Source: Rugalucina vietnamica
Taxonomy: Eukaryota > Mollusca > Bivalvia > Lucinida > Lucinidae
Assembly (NCBI GenBank): GCA_964017185.1
Contig: OZ024874.1
Coordinates: 12,705,957 to 12,769,956, forward strand
Direction of reading: 5' to 3'
DNA: 64,000 bases
Below are positions 1 through 9,449 of the stretch, one piece after another. The translations under genes were made by a program, and so were the position numbers. A model generated the notes under the pieces. The model was given only the letters and a program-made list of their open reading frames with translations, was not told the DNA's origin and did no database searches. The first letter of the stretch is position 1. Every line of letters starts with the position of its first letter.

Positions 1-197
1 AACAAAGACGCAGATCAGCTTCGCGGTAACCGCGAAGCTGATCAGCGCCTTTGTTTTCGCTACATGGATAGTACAATTCCTCTTCTACTTAAAATCCGAA
101 ATTTCAAGCTTCTAGCTCTTTTTCTGTGCTTGTACAGGCCAGTTTGTGTCAGACCTGTTCGGAAACCACATTGTTTGTTTTCCCACGAGGTGGCTCA
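1..197. repeat. Hairpin MITE family A, copy 1 (left part cut by window edge)
   Basis: Core palindrome CTTCGCGG-TAA-CCGCGAAG flanked by CTGATCAGCGCC, then the arm running to TTTTCCCACGAGGTGGCTC. The full family is about 230 bp, starting GAGCCGC and ending GCGGCTC. The copy lies just past the donor of RPGR exon 4. Confidence 0.85.
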
Positions 198-226
198 ATT
201 TATAGTGATAGAAACACTAGACCTAC

Positions 227-289
227 CTGTTGCTACAATTGTATGCACTCTGCCACAAGCCACCAGCTTTACTTTCTCATGTTTTAATG
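227..289 (-). CDS. RPGR: RPGR orthologue, coding exon 4 (gene continues beyond window)
   Basis: A 63-nt exon, acceptor TTTCAG, donor ACAG|GTAGGT, phase 1 to phase 1. It encodes LKHEKVKLVACGRVHTIVAT, which matches the RPGR segment around the second propeller blade (EKVKLAACGRNHTL in the human protein, from memory). The exon lengths 126, 93 and 63 equal those I recall for human RPGR exons 2-4. Exon 5 and onwards must lie left of position 1. A hairpin MITE copy starts 29 bp into the next intron. Confidence 0.92.
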
Positions 290-392
290 CTGAAATTCAA
301 ATGATACATAAACTTGGAAAGTTATGGCTTACAGTGAAAGAAGACAAACTGTTGCCAAGGTGCCTGAATGGTATTTGTGTAGTTCTTAATCT

Positions 393-1344
393 TTAAGGAT
401 GTTCGCTGCCAATGAAAAAGTATTCAAACTTTTTTTCTAACCGCTCTTTTTTGATTCCAAAATACAACATAAGACATTTGAAAGCAAAATAAATATATGG
501 TAGTGTGCATTTTTTCAAGCTACGGGCCTCTGAATGAGACCTCTGAGCATCATGTTTTAAATTTAGTAAATTTAATTTAATTTTTAATTCTTTAAAACAA
601 ACCTGTCATGAACAAAAATACACCTAGAATGCTTTCAACAGTCATAATATTTACGTAACGCAGACTATTTTGGACCAAATGCATAGAAAAATTTGCAACT
701 GGAAGTGGATGACAAAAGTTTACGAGTATTTTTCCAACCCTACCCCCATACTTGAAAAGTCGGAAAAAATTAATATTTTGAAATGTGCCAAACCCATATT
801 TGTTTATTCAAACTTTTTCTTATATTTTCACACAACATAGAACTTTGTAATATTGTTCGAATAAAAGAAAGAAATATATAGGGTAGTGTGCATATAAGAG
901 AGAACCAACAACTTGAAAATCACCATTTTCAGCCTTTTGCCAGCTGTTTTGTTTCTTTAAGCCCATTTCATAAAACCACCTAAAATTTTAAAACCAGCAC
1001 ACCAAAGACACAAAGACTGACTTAGAAGACCATGTACACATATACTGCAGCTAAAATAAACAAAGAAATAGTGCAATTAATTTGAAAATGTGTAATATTC
1101 AAGTTTAATCTACCCTACCCCCTAAATTTCACTGACAACTAAATTTTTCTGAAAAGTTGCAGAAAATGGGGTGAAAAAATGAAGTTTCTTAGATTGACAA
1201 TTTTCATCGCTTGTTCAATGCATATCATCATTATGTATCCAAATATAAAATATTGGGAAAATATCTGCAACCAATTACGAGATATTCAACAAAAGAAAAA
1301 CCGGAAGTTCCGAAATGTCAAATGTTAGCAGCGAACATCCTTAA
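393..1344. mobile_element. piggyBac-like MITE in RPGR intron 3
   Basis: TTAA followed by GGATGTTCGCTGC stands at the left end, and GCAGCGAACATCC followed by TTAA at the right end. The TTAA target duplication with 13-bp perfect terminal inverted repeats is the piggyBac hallmark. There is no transposase ORF, so it is non-autonomous. Two similar internal segments with a GTAGTGTGCAT motif occur near 505 and 880. Confidence 0.7.
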
Positions 1345-2005
1345 ATTGATTAGGGTGGCCAAACTTATTCTTCCTACTCTTCCACAATTCAAATCAATTG
1401 CAAATTGCCCTGGTCAACCCTGAAGAGAACCAACAATAGGTGGCCAAATCTGCTGATTTCAACTGTATACCAATCTAACTTGATTTATAAATAAATCACC
1501 ACATGAAGATTGTTAGGAAGATTAGTTTCGTGTTGGAAATTGATTGGGCAATCATCAAAGCTTTGCAAAGAAGTTTAATAGTCTATCAACAAATTTGAAT
1601 AGAATGTTTGTACATTTGTAACATATTAGAGAGACCTCAGGTGTTACACTGGCCAAACTTAAGACTTCCCCCACTGTAACTTCTCAGACAACAATTTTTC
1701 AGTAAGTTTTTGTAAGATGGACCCTATATTTCTGATATGTCTGTTACTACTAAGACTAGATTCGAAGGTTATGTTGCTGTTTACTTTAGCCAGCTGTTAA
1801 CTTTAGCCAAATTATTCATTCTTCAGTTTTATAGGAAAAAAGTAAGCAATGGGCAGAAATTGGTAAGACTAAAAGCAACCATGTGTCCTTGATAACCCTC
1901 TTTTCCCAAACATATGACTGAAACTAAACTTTGATTCACAAAGGTTTTGTGTCTGGTAGTGTTTTGCATCAGAAGTTTACATTATTTTACCATTAGGGAT
2001 CAATA
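1345..2005. other. RPGR intron 3 sequence, nothing recognised
   Basis: AT-rich intronic DNA between two transposon copies. No exon-like ORF, RNA gene or repeat family was recognised in it. Confidence 0.5.
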
Positions 2006-2009
2006 TGAA

Positions 2010-2288
2010 CATCACGAAAGCATGTCCGTGTAATGTGTACCCCCTCAAACCCCACTTTTATATAGCAAAACTGGGGTATGCAGGGGTATACCTATTTTTC
2101 TTATTTTTGCTCCAAAACATAGATTGTGGGTACTCGTTAGAACCGCCTCGCCGAGGCGGTTCTAACATGTACCCACAATCTATGTTTTGAGCAAAAATAA
2201 GAAAAATATCAAAATTTTTCAGCTGAAAGTTTTCAAATTTTAAAGTTCAAAAAAACTCTGTATATTGCATGGGCAAGTTTTCGTAATG
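2010..2288. repeat. MITE family B, copy 1
   Basis: The left end resembles CACGAAAGCATGTCCGTG and the right end is GGGCAAGTTTTCGTAATG. The central palindrome is AGAACCGCCTCG / CGAGGCGGTTCT, inside arms reading TAGATTGTGGGTAC and GTACCCACAATCTA. Length is about 280 bp with no coding capacity. Inserted in RPGR intron 3, just past the exon 3 donor. Confidence 0.85.
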
Positions 2289-2305
2289 ATGTGGGTGAAA
2301 CTTAC

Positions 2306-2398
2306 ATTTGATACAGCTAGGTCTGTCAGCTGTTGTGGTTGTTCCCAGTCCTAGTTGGCCCCAGTCATTGGCACCGAAGGTAAACACTCTACCACTCT
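2306..2398 (-). CDS. RPGR: RPGR orthologue, coding exon 3
   Basis: The exon is 93 nt, phase 1 to phase 1, with acceptor TTTGTAG and donor AAAT|GTAAGT. It encodes SGRVFTFGANDWGQLGLG followed by TTTTADRPSCIK, a complete RCC1 repeat strand set with the WGQLGLG signature. Joined to exon 2 the frame is continuous. Its acceptor lies in a short tandem duplication (about 45-bp unit, near 2362-2500), so parts of the splice junction and exon 5' end are repeated upstream. A MITE terminus lies about 17 bp past the donor. Confidence 0.92.
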
Positions 2399-2505
2399 CT
2401 ACAAATATACAGATAAACATGTAAACACTCTACCACTCTCCACAAATATACAGATAAACATGTAAAAACTCTACCACTCTCTACAAATAAACATGTAAAC
2501 ATTTC
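2362..2505. repeat. Tandem triplication over RPGR exon 3 acceptor
   Basis: The block TAAACACTCTACCACTCT, CACAAATATACAGATAAACATG recurs three times with a 40-45-bp period. The leftmost copy holds the real acceptor and the first 5' bases of exon 3, so the two upstream copies are partial duplicates of a splice junction. Confidence 0.75.
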
Positions 2506-2948
2506 TAAAACATTCTAGAAATGTACCGTAGAACATGTTATAACCAATAACTCTATTGCTATCACTCTTTAGAAATATCTAGTAAAGCGTGCATGTATAA
2601 AAGTAAACTTTATCCTCTCAAAAAATAATCTATGCAAGACAATACTTGAACAATCTCTGGCAATAATATCAAGCAATGCATCAAAGCCATCAACTTATAA
2701 GATAAAAACACCAATGTACGAGAACGGGGGAAAAACATTTTGAGCTTTTGCAGCTTTACTTCAAATACCAAGTCTCATAGTTTCATTTAATTAGAATTAT
2801 CTTGATCACTACCCACATGACTGACCCTCATGATAGCCAGACAAAGTTGTTAAAAGGTTCACTTATTTTCAACTATGGTACTAAATACATGTATGATGAA
2901 ATGGCTCCTAAAACAAATGTGGTAAGCTTAATCAAGTAGAGCAAAATA

Positions 2949-3769
2949 CAGGTGACTCCCGTTAACTCGAACTCAAGTGGACCGAGCTTATCACTTCGAG
3001 TTATCAGTATTACGAATTAACCAATTCATGACGTCATAGCTACCAAAATGATCATAAGACATACTGGGTCCTTCATTAGATTGCTAGGTCGTATGATCGG
3101 ACATTATAACAACAACAACAAAGTCTGCCATTTTAAATCAATTAAGGACGGCTGAAATCACTTAGAGGTGCTCCGCGACGACTTGTTCAACAATAGATCA
3201 AGCGAGACCCACCCTAACATCAATTATTGTGTAAGGTGTGTCAACACTTGGGGTATTTACAGCAAACAGTCATCGTAAAGCAAACCAATAATTCTGTCAC
3301 GCTTGTGAAGTTGTAAAATCAGCTGATTGCAAAGCAGATCTGTTTTCACAGCTCATTTAATTGGAGTAATTAAAAATGACTCAAAGGATTTTAATCGCTT
3401 AATCAGGTAAGATTTGTTTGTTGTTTTGTGTTTTGTTGAGCATTAACAATATTCCTGAATTCAAAAATAATGCAAGAGGATATGCAAAAAAAAAAAACAA
3501 ATACACACACAAAAATTTACATGTATTTATACCGACCTAATTTTATGGAGATGTGGCATACAAGTTAAGAATCATATATCGAACTGAATTTACATGACCG
3601 GGACACAAAACTTGTGTTGAGTTACCCGTTTTGTCGATTTAGACGTAGTTCGAGTTATGTGTTGTTGAAATACAAAGAACATATAGAGAAAACAATCGGG
3701 ACCGGTTTTTAGATTCAACGTAAACGGTAGTATCAAGGTAAGCGTTGTCGAGGTAACGCGAGCCTCCTG
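2949..3769. mobile_element. pogo/Tigger-like non-autonomous element in RPGR intron 2
   Basis: The left end CAGGTGACTCCCGTTAACTC and right end, read inverted, CAGGAGGCTCGCGTTACCTC form imperfect terminal inverted repeats. Each is flanked by TA (2947-2948 and 3770-3771). CAG-starting ends with a TTAACTCGA-type sequence and a TA target fit pogo/Tigger elements of the Tc1-mariner superfamily. No transposase is present. Confidence 0.65.
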
Positions 3770-3887
3770 TATCTGCACTCTTATTAACTAATACAAAACT
3801 TAAATTTTAACATACCCAATTATAACTAATTCATTTGTAAATACTCCTCAATTTGCACTGCAAGATTACATTGATTCATTTATTAAT

Positions 3888-4090
3888 GAGCCGCTGCATG
3901 GGAAAACCAACAATCTGCATATGCCAAAACAAAGACGCAGATCAGCGCCTTTGTTTTCCTTAGATGGATAGTACAATTCCTCTTCTACCTATCTCCAAAA
4001 TTTCAAGCTTCTAGCCCACTTCTGTGCACAGCTCGGTTTGTGTCAGACCTTTTCGGAAACCACATTGTTGGTTTTCTCATGACGTGGCTC
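3888..4090. repeat. Hairpin MITE family A, copy 2
   Basis: Starts GAGCCGCTGCATGGGAAAACC and ends TCATGACGTGGCTC. Half of the central palindrome is deleted; only one GACGCAGATCAGCGCC arm remains. It ends 11 bp from the 5' splice site of RPGR exon 2. Confidence 0.85.
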
Positions 4091-4101
4091 AAACATTTTA
4101 C

Positions 4102-4227
4102 CTGCAACCAGAGCTGTGTGTTCATCACCACAGGCAACTTGTAGAACTCTGTCATTTCTAACCCAAAACTTATTTGGCAAGTTGTCAGCAAATTTACTCT
4201 TCCCAAAGGTGAAAACAGCACCAGAAT
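4102..4227 (-). CDS. RPGR: RPGR orthologue, coding exon 2 (first RCC1-like blade)
   Basis: This 126-nt exon starts after a TTTCAG acceptor and ends at GCAG|GTAAAA, phase 1 to phase 1. It encodes [14 protein letters not shown], then [20 protein letters not shown], the opening blade of the RCC1-like seven-bladed propeller of retinitis pigmentosa GTPase regulator. That protein works at the ciliary transition zone and binds RPGRIP1, PDE6D and small GTPase partners. The CGDEHT signature and the FTFGKSKFA block are close to vertebrate RPGR and not to generic RCC1. A hairpin MITE begins only 11 bp inside the following intron. Confidence 0.93.
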
Positions 4228-4786
4228 CTGAAACAAGTACATGCAAACATGTAACCAGTTTGCACTGCATTGCAAGCTGGCCGGTGTCTTTGCGGATCAT
4301 AATCGGAATGCTGTTAGCAAATTGTGATACCAGTAAGGATAACCTACCAGTAGAACAAATGCAGATTGCAGAGTCAGATATATCTATCTCTATAAACATT
4401 CTAGGCATTCTATCTATCTATAGATACTGCGACACCCTCGTTTCCGAGTAGATCTATTAAATTATGCGCAGCCAGATGACCACACTCAGACTGGTCCTGG
4501 CTCTATCACAATACTCATGGGTAAAAACACCCACTTTACACTGAAAAAAAAGCGCTGAAAGGCTGCAAGATTTTTGGAAAGTTTAAACTTGTTATCTTAT
4601 TTTTATTTTTAGAGAAGTCCAGACATGATTTTTTTTATCTAAATTTCTTGTGAAACTTCATGATTTGTTCAATTAACATCATTGAGTTGACATGCATTCA
4701 ATAGGACTTCAAAGTCACACTTGATCTACAAGTAAACAAAGCACCAACAATCACCAAGTTCAAAGTTGTTGCATTTTATTGCATAC

Positions 4787-4817
4787 CTGGAATATCCGAG
4801 TCGTCCTCGGCCGCCAT
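4787..4817 (-). CDS. RPGR: RPGR orthologue, coding exon 1 (start codon)
   Basis: The minus strand carries ATG followed by nine codons rich in acidic residues (MAAEDDSDIP) and one further base, then a GTATGC donor. The exon ends in phase 1, so its last G joins the AT of the next exon to give Asp. That produces [10 protein letters not shown] at the junction, the start of the RCC1-like domain in RPGR. The ATG lies in a GC-rich context typical of a promoter-proximal first exon. It is one codon longer than the human coding exon 1 as I remember it. The gene runs leftwards. A divergent gene starts 860 bp away on the other strand. Confidence is high because the exon phases, lengths and residues of all four exons agree. 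Confidence 0.85.
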
Positions 4818-4964
4818 ATTTGTTACCTGCACAACAAGTGCCCTGCATTTCCGTTTCCGGATTCTTTAGACAAGACAGTTCACCATATTTAAGTTGTCTG
4901 TGTATTTTCCGCCTTCATAGGATAGGCCCTCCAAATAAACGCCTTGTCTTTACTGACTTACCTG

Positions 4965-5124
<160 letters not shown>

Positions 5125-5196
5125 AATGTTTTGATCAAAATTATTAAAAACATTCTTTCTTTCTTTTTTCATTCTTTTTTTTTCCAATGAATTTTT

Positions 5197-5262
5197 CAAT
5201 TTTTGCTTTCGAAAAAAATCTATATATTGAATGGGCAAGTTTTCGTTATGTTCGTGCAGGTG
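5197..5262. repeat. MITE family B, terminal fragment
   Basis: Only the right end remains: an AAAAATCTATATATTG segment followed by GGGCAAGTTTTCGTTATG. Confidence 0.55.
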
Positions 5263-5624
5263 CATTGATGACACATTTTAGCTCAGGTTTCAATGTTCCA
5301 TATCGTATTTCATCACAAGCCGCGCAAAATAAAAACTTTTAAGATGTGGCCAAATAAACTAAACTAGTTTAAACTTGATATAGTCGCCTGCACCAGGATA
5401 ACGTTACAAGTCAAAAATGGTCGATATTATTTGATGCAAATAGGAAACAGAATAATTTGATACTCGACATCATCATTAAATTTTGATGATCACATTTCTG
5501 TATCAATTTCAAAACGATACCGTTACTCAATACCAATAAACTACATTACTGAAATCGAAGTTAACACAAACTGTCTCTTAGATTCACTGTGTCTCTGGAT
5601 ATTGCGTTATTTTCTCATATTTTG

Positions 5625-5674
<50 letters not shown>
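5625..5674 (+). repeat. Poly(A) tract directly before a start codon
   Basis: About 50 consecutive A residues, then C, then the ATG at 5676. No acceptor site lies between the tract and the ATG, so if the ATG is right the tract is in the 5' UTR or the core promoter. Confidence 0.9.
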
Positions 5675-5675
<1 letters not shown>

Positions 5676-5808
5676 ATGACATCAATAATAACTGTTACAT
5701 GGACGCTTTTTCTGTCAACAATTCTGTTTATCCGACTAGAAGCGAAGTTACCATCGACTCTTGGAGATTCTACCAAATTGAAACATGATACCAGAAGTAT
5801 GGAACAAG
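5676..5808 (+). CDS. Secreted small protein, exon 1 (signal peptide)
   Basis: The 44 codons begin MTSIITVTWTLFLSTILFI, a clear hydrophobic signal peptide, with predicted cleavage near residues 20-24 (RLEA-KLPS). The rest of the exon is polar. It ends at CAAG|GTAAGC in phase 1. The frame is open upstream through the poly(A) tract, which would encode poly-Lys; the first Met after it is preferred because it starts the signal sequence. The product should enter the secretory pathway. The gene is not recognised from this exon alone. Confidence 0.75.
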
Positions 5809-6142
5809 GTAAGCAAATATTAATACCAAAGACTCGTATACCACTTTCTACCGTTTTGGGTCATTTATGAAAACTTGCTGAGTAGTTTCTCTTTAATATT
5901 TTTGTTACCATTTCGTGTTTGCCATTTAGATAGAACGCGCGAGGTTTCGAAAGTTCTTCTGCTCTGCACCATAGCTTCATGCGCCTTGGTCAAAAGCGAC
6001 AAATCAATGTTCTAGATTATCGGGACGAGACCTTTCTTATATATTTCTTGTTTGATAAGGCTATTGATGTGTTTTTTAGTAAAGCCTTCTTCATGACTTG
6101 TTTAAATTTACGTTTATCTGGAATTACTAGGTAGGTCCATCA

Positions 6143-6387
6143 GGAAAAACACGAGTCAGTGATTTAAATACCCACTTAACCCAAACTTTAATATATATTG
6201 AGCAAAACTGGTGTATGCAGGAACAATTGTTCTTATTTTTGCTCAGTCCAAAACAGATTTTGTTTACTTGGTGGTTCTAACGGGTATCCACAATCTATGA
6301 TTTATGCAAAAGCAATAAAAGTATCAAAACTTTTCAACTGAATGTTTTTACAACTTCACGACATTGCATGGGCATGTTTTCGTAATG
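6143..6387. repeat. MITE family B, degenerate copy 2
   Basis: Shows ATTGAGCAAAACTGGTGTATGCAGG in decayed form and ends GGGCATGTTTTCGTAATG. The central palindrome is partly lost. In intron 1 of the secreted-protein gene. Confidence 0.6.
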
Positions 6388-6522
6388 CAATAGCCATCTT
6401 CTCCATCGTTTCCCCATATCATCTGATTGCTTTAAACGTGTTTGTAATTTTGGGTGTGCCCAATATTAATTTAGGCTTTAAATCGCGCCGATTCATTTGT
6501 ACATGTAGTTTGCGTTAATCTC

Positions 6523-6800
6523 ATCAGGAAAACATGTCCGTGTAAAGTATACCCCCTCAAACCCCACTTTTATTTAGTAAAACTGGGGTATGCAGGGGTA
6601 TACCTATTTTTCTTCTTTTTGCTTCAAAACATAGATTGTGGGTACTCGTTATAACCGCCTCGGCAAGGCGGTTCTAACGTGTACTCACACTATATGTTTT
6701 GAGCAAAAATAAGAAAAATATCGAAAATTTTCTACTGAAAATTTTTATTTTTTACAACTTAAAAAATCTCTGTATATTGCATGGACAAGTTTTCGAAATG
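6523..6800. repeat. MITE family B, copy 3
   Basis: Starts CATCAGGAAAACATGTCCGT and ends GGACAAGTTTTCGAAATG. The central palindrome reads AACCGCCTCGGCAAGGCGGTT. In intron 1 of the secreted-protein gene. Confidence 0.85.
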
Positions 6801-6920
6801 TTTTCAAATGCTGATACAGCTCGAAGTAGCCACAATTCTTGATCAGCATCATATTCAAGTATTCAGTCATACGACTCGGCTTGTTCGAGTTTTAGTCACT
6901 GTTATATCTGTTTGTTTCAG

Positions 6921-6962
6921 GCATGGGTAAGACTCGAGAAAAAAGGGTGGCACCTTTGCTCG
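6921..6962 (+). CDS. Secreted small protein, exon 2
   Basis: A 42-nt exon after a TTTGTTTCAG acceptor, ending CTCG|GTAAGA, phase 1 to phase 1. It encodes MGKTREKRVAPLL preceded by a junction Gly. REKR is a consensus furin-type cleavage site, so the mature protein may start here, with exon 1 giving signal plus propeptide. Donor and acceptor are both strong and the phases fit the neighbours. Confidence 0.7.
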
Positions 6963-7044
6963 GTAAGATTTAAAAACGCATTTTTATTATTACTCTATCA
7001 TGGTGTTTCTTGGACTTACTGTTTCGCTTACACGATTAAATGAA

Positions 7045-7145
7045 TGAATCAGAATCAGAATAGTTTACTGGTGAAACGTCAAACTGACAATATCACACCA
7101 GGGGAATGGGGCTTGACAGGAGGGATTAGTCCCGAGCTCTCACAA
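7045..7145 (-). mobile_element. 3' end of a non-LTR retrotransposon (same family as 55783-57489)
   Basis: Read on the minus strand this stretch aligns with 57396-57489. Both share GGGACTAAT, CTGGTG, then TCACCAGTAAACTATTC and a tail of repeated TGATTC/AGATTC hexamers. It is a strongly 5'-truncated insertion. Confidence 0.65.
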
Positions 7146-7278
7146 GAGAAGTGAATTTAGACACACAATCTTCTGACAATGCTTTCTCGAACAAGCGTAA
7201 ATGAAGATTTGCCCCAAAATATATAGCAGCATGGTCAAGTTTTCGCGAGTGATAACGAAATGTATCGGGGAGTGTGTG

Positions 7279-7298
7279 TAGCGGGGGGGGGGGGGGGG
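7279..7298. repeat. Poly(G) run
   Basis: Twenty uninterrupted G residues in intron 2 of the secreted-protein gene; a likely G-quadruplex former and an assembly-uncertain spot. Confidence 0.9.
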
Positions 7299-7447
7299 GC
7301 GATCTTGGAGTCGCTTGCATCATCAGTGAGGATATTGTGTCGCTTGTACAAAAACATTAGCTCATAAATGCCGGTTTATATATGGCTCTGAAACATCAGT
7401 AGTTCATTATGTAACTTACGCTAATTTACAACGGTTCTTGCGTTTAG

Positions 7448-7641
7448 GTGGTGCGTCAGCCATACTGGGCAACCGAGCTAGAAAGGTGATTCTGAGTACT
7501 GCTAAGCAGGTGGACTCTGGAACCAGCAGCCAGCGTATGTTCGTGAAGCGTGGTTCCTATACAGATGCTCTACGTGATTTCTATGCGGTCCGGCCTACAA
7601 ACGTACAAGAATGGAAGAAAATGGACCCGAAAAACGTTTGG
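7448..7641 (+). CDS. Secreted small protein, exon 3 (3' boundary uncertain)
   Basis: After a GCGTTTAG acceptor the frame reads GASAILGNRARKVILSTAKQ, then a basic stretch and RGSYTDALRDFYAVRPTNVQ. The DF-x-x-x-x-P-T-N-V motif recalls, from memory only, the start of a small domain at the C-terminus of bacterial polymorphic toxins. Exon 4 needs a phase-0 donor. Three phase-0 GT sites exist, after 7635, 7641 and 7680, none strong. I place the end near 7641 because the shorter forms leave the compact linker expected between the two motif halves. A MITE starts roughly 80 bp downstream. Confidence 0.6.
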
Positions 7642-7718
7642 GTTTGTATCCCTCCCTTTTTCCTCGTTTACAATGCATCCGTATCAGTGCGCATAGCGGC
7701 CACAAAGAACTTTATGAC

Positions 7719-8001
7719 ATCCACACACCCGGACCACATCCGTGCAATATATACCCCCTTAAACCCCACTTTTATATAGTAAAACTGGGGTTTGCAGGGG
7801 TATACTTATTTTTCTTATTTTTGCTCCAAAACATAGATTGTGGGTACTCGTTAGAACCGCCTCGGCGAGTCGGTTCTAACGTGTACCCACAATCTATGTT
7901 TTGAGCAAAAATAAGAAAACTATCAGAATTTTTCAGCTGATTTTTTTCAGTTTTTAAAGCTCAAAAATCTCTGTATATTGCATGGGCAAGTTTTCGTAAT
8001 G
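7719..8001. repeat. MITE family B, copy 4
   Basis: The left end CCACATCCGTGCAATATATA is diverged; the right end is GGGCAAGTTTTCGTAATG. The central palindrome is AGAACCGCCTCGGCGAGTCGG. In intron 3 of the secreted-protein gene. Confidence 0.85.
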
Positions 8002-8053
8002 AGAAGGTCCAGAATGTGATGCAATGAAGTGTATTACTTGGACTGAAACAGAA

Positions 8054-8275
8054 TCAGCCGCCTCGTGGGAAAACCAACAATGTGGTTTTTGAACAGGTCC
8101 GACACAAACTGGGCTGCACAAGCACAGAAAAGAGCTAGAAGCTTGAAATTTTGGATTTAAGTAGAAGACGAATTGTACTATGCGAGTAGCGAAAACAAAG
8201 GCGCTGATCAGCGAAGCTGATCTGCGCCTTTGTTTTCGCCTATGCAGATTGTTGGTTTTCCCATGTGGTGGCTCA
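8054..8275. repeat. Hairpin MITE family A, copy 3
   Basis: Starts GCCGCCTCGTGGGAAAACC, ends CCATGTGGTGGCTC. The core is GCGCTGATCAGCGAAGCTGATC, with the hairpin loop shortened. Confidence 0.85.
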
Positions 8276-8511
8276 CTATATAAACGTTGTCTCCGTTATT
8301 TAATTTTGTAATGAATTTGTGTCATGGTTTATCTTTATCAGAACTAAAAGCAAAATCAGTATCATTTTTTTCGTAAACAAACATTAATAACTTGAAAAAA
8401 TTTATATAGCTTACTTTTAAAGCTTATTGGTATGTTTATATCATACATCTGAAAGTCCTCGATGCCTATTCTTTCTATATACTCAGACACAATACAACAC
8501 CATTTAGCTCT

Positions 8512-8722
8512 GGGCCCAGTTGTTCAAAATTAACAGATTCGTTAAAATTTCAAACATGCAAAGGATTCTCACATGTTATCAGTAAAACAAGGATTCTCAC
8601 ATTTTATGTCAACAAAACGTAACAGTGTATTTGCTGATGTAGTCGACATTAACTAAGCGAGTTGAAGTATATGAAGTAACGATGACATTATAAGCTATTA
8701 ACAGTTTTGAACAATTGGCCCC
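8512..8722. mobile_element. Short TIR element (GGGCCCAGTTGTTCAAAA ends)
   Basis: The left end GGGCCCAGTTGTTCAAAA and the right end, read inverted, GGGGCCAATTGTTCAAAA are near-perfect inverted repeats about 210 bp apart. Each is followed inside by a TTAACAG/CTGTTAA-type box. No ORF. A MITE in intron 3 of the secreted-protein gene. Confidence 0.65.
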
Positions 8723-8893
8723 TGTACTACAGAAAGTACAGATTCTCAGCCTCCGCGTCTAATACACTCACATAGTGTTAAACAGTATTCGCACACCAGT
8801 ATTTAAGATGAGATTTCAAACTGTCTCCACATGACCTTAGCTGTTGAGTGGGATGTAAAAAATGAAGGCAACTAACCAAAATTCTTGTTTCAG

Positions 8894-9037
8894 GGTGTTG
8901 TTAAGTCTGGTCAGATCGGTGATAAGACAATAATAGTGAAGAGTCGAGGTTGGGACGGTAAACCAGTGCTGGAGATAATTGACTACAACGAGGGGGGCGT
9001 CCTGGTTGACAGTGTACATTATGTTAGTGTTAATTAG
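8894..9037 (+). CDS. Secreted small protein, exon 4 (stop codon)
   Basis: After a CTTGTTTCAG acceptor only phase 0 is open, giving 47 codons and TAG. The product starts GVVKSGQIGDKTIIVKSRG, contains the WDGKPVLEI block and ends VHYVSVN. The pattern G-x-IGDKTI-V-K-S..DG-P-LEI, following DF..P-N-V in exon 3, looks like the C-terminal half of a compact beta-rich domain that I associate with bacterial polymorphic-toxin C-termini. This similarity is from memory and unverified. The whole protein would be about 170 residues. Function unknown; a defence or feeding-related secreted effector is conceivable. Confidence 0.7.
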   Translation, partial: GVVKSGQIGDKTIIVKSRGWDGKPVLEIIDYNEGGVLVDSVHYVSVN

Positions 9038-9148
9038 TGGAGGACATCAAGGTGGCCAAGATTGGCTATAGATGTGGCCATATAGATGTTGCCAGTAAGC
9101 CGTGCGTTTGATTGTTTGTTCCACAGAACAACTATATCTTTGTTTATA

Positions 9149-9154
9149 AATAAA
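9149..9154 (+). promoter_or_regulatory. Poly(A) signal AATAAA
   Basis: AATAAA 112 nt after the stop codon of the secreted-protein gene, in an A/T-rich context; the first canonical signal downstream. Confidence 0.6.
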
Positions 9155-9221
9155 TACAACATGAATGAAACTGTGGTACAAATGCTTATTAATAGGTACA
9201 GGTTACATGAATATGTAATTT

Positions 9222-9448
9222 GAGCCTGCGCGTGTGAAAACCAACAATTTGGGTTCCAGCCAGGTCCGACACATACCGGCCTGTACGGTCACAGAAGATG
9301 GTTAGAGGCTGGAAATTTCGGATTTAGAAAGTAGAGAAATTGTACTATCCGTGTAGTGAAAACAACAGCGCTGATCAGCTTTGCAGTAAGCTAGTCTGCA
9401 CCTTTGTTTTCGCCTATGCAGATTGTAAGTTTTCCCATGCGGTGGCTC
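9222..9448. repeat. Hairpin MITE family A, copy 4
   Basis: Starts GAGCCTGCGCGTGTGAAAACC, ends CCCATGCGGTGGCTC, with a degenerate core TTTGCAGTAAGCTAGTCTGC. Lies 70 bp past the poly(A) signal of the secreted-protein gene. Confidence 0.8.
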
Positions 9449-9449
9449 A

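Noticed and set aside
4116..4451. Plus-strand ORF opposite RPGR exon 2
   Set aside because: Antisense shadow of the RPGR exon with no splice or family support.
5589..5675. N-terminal extension with poly-Lys before the signal peptide
   Set aside because: It is the poly(A) tract; the hydrophobic signal starts at the ATG at 5676.
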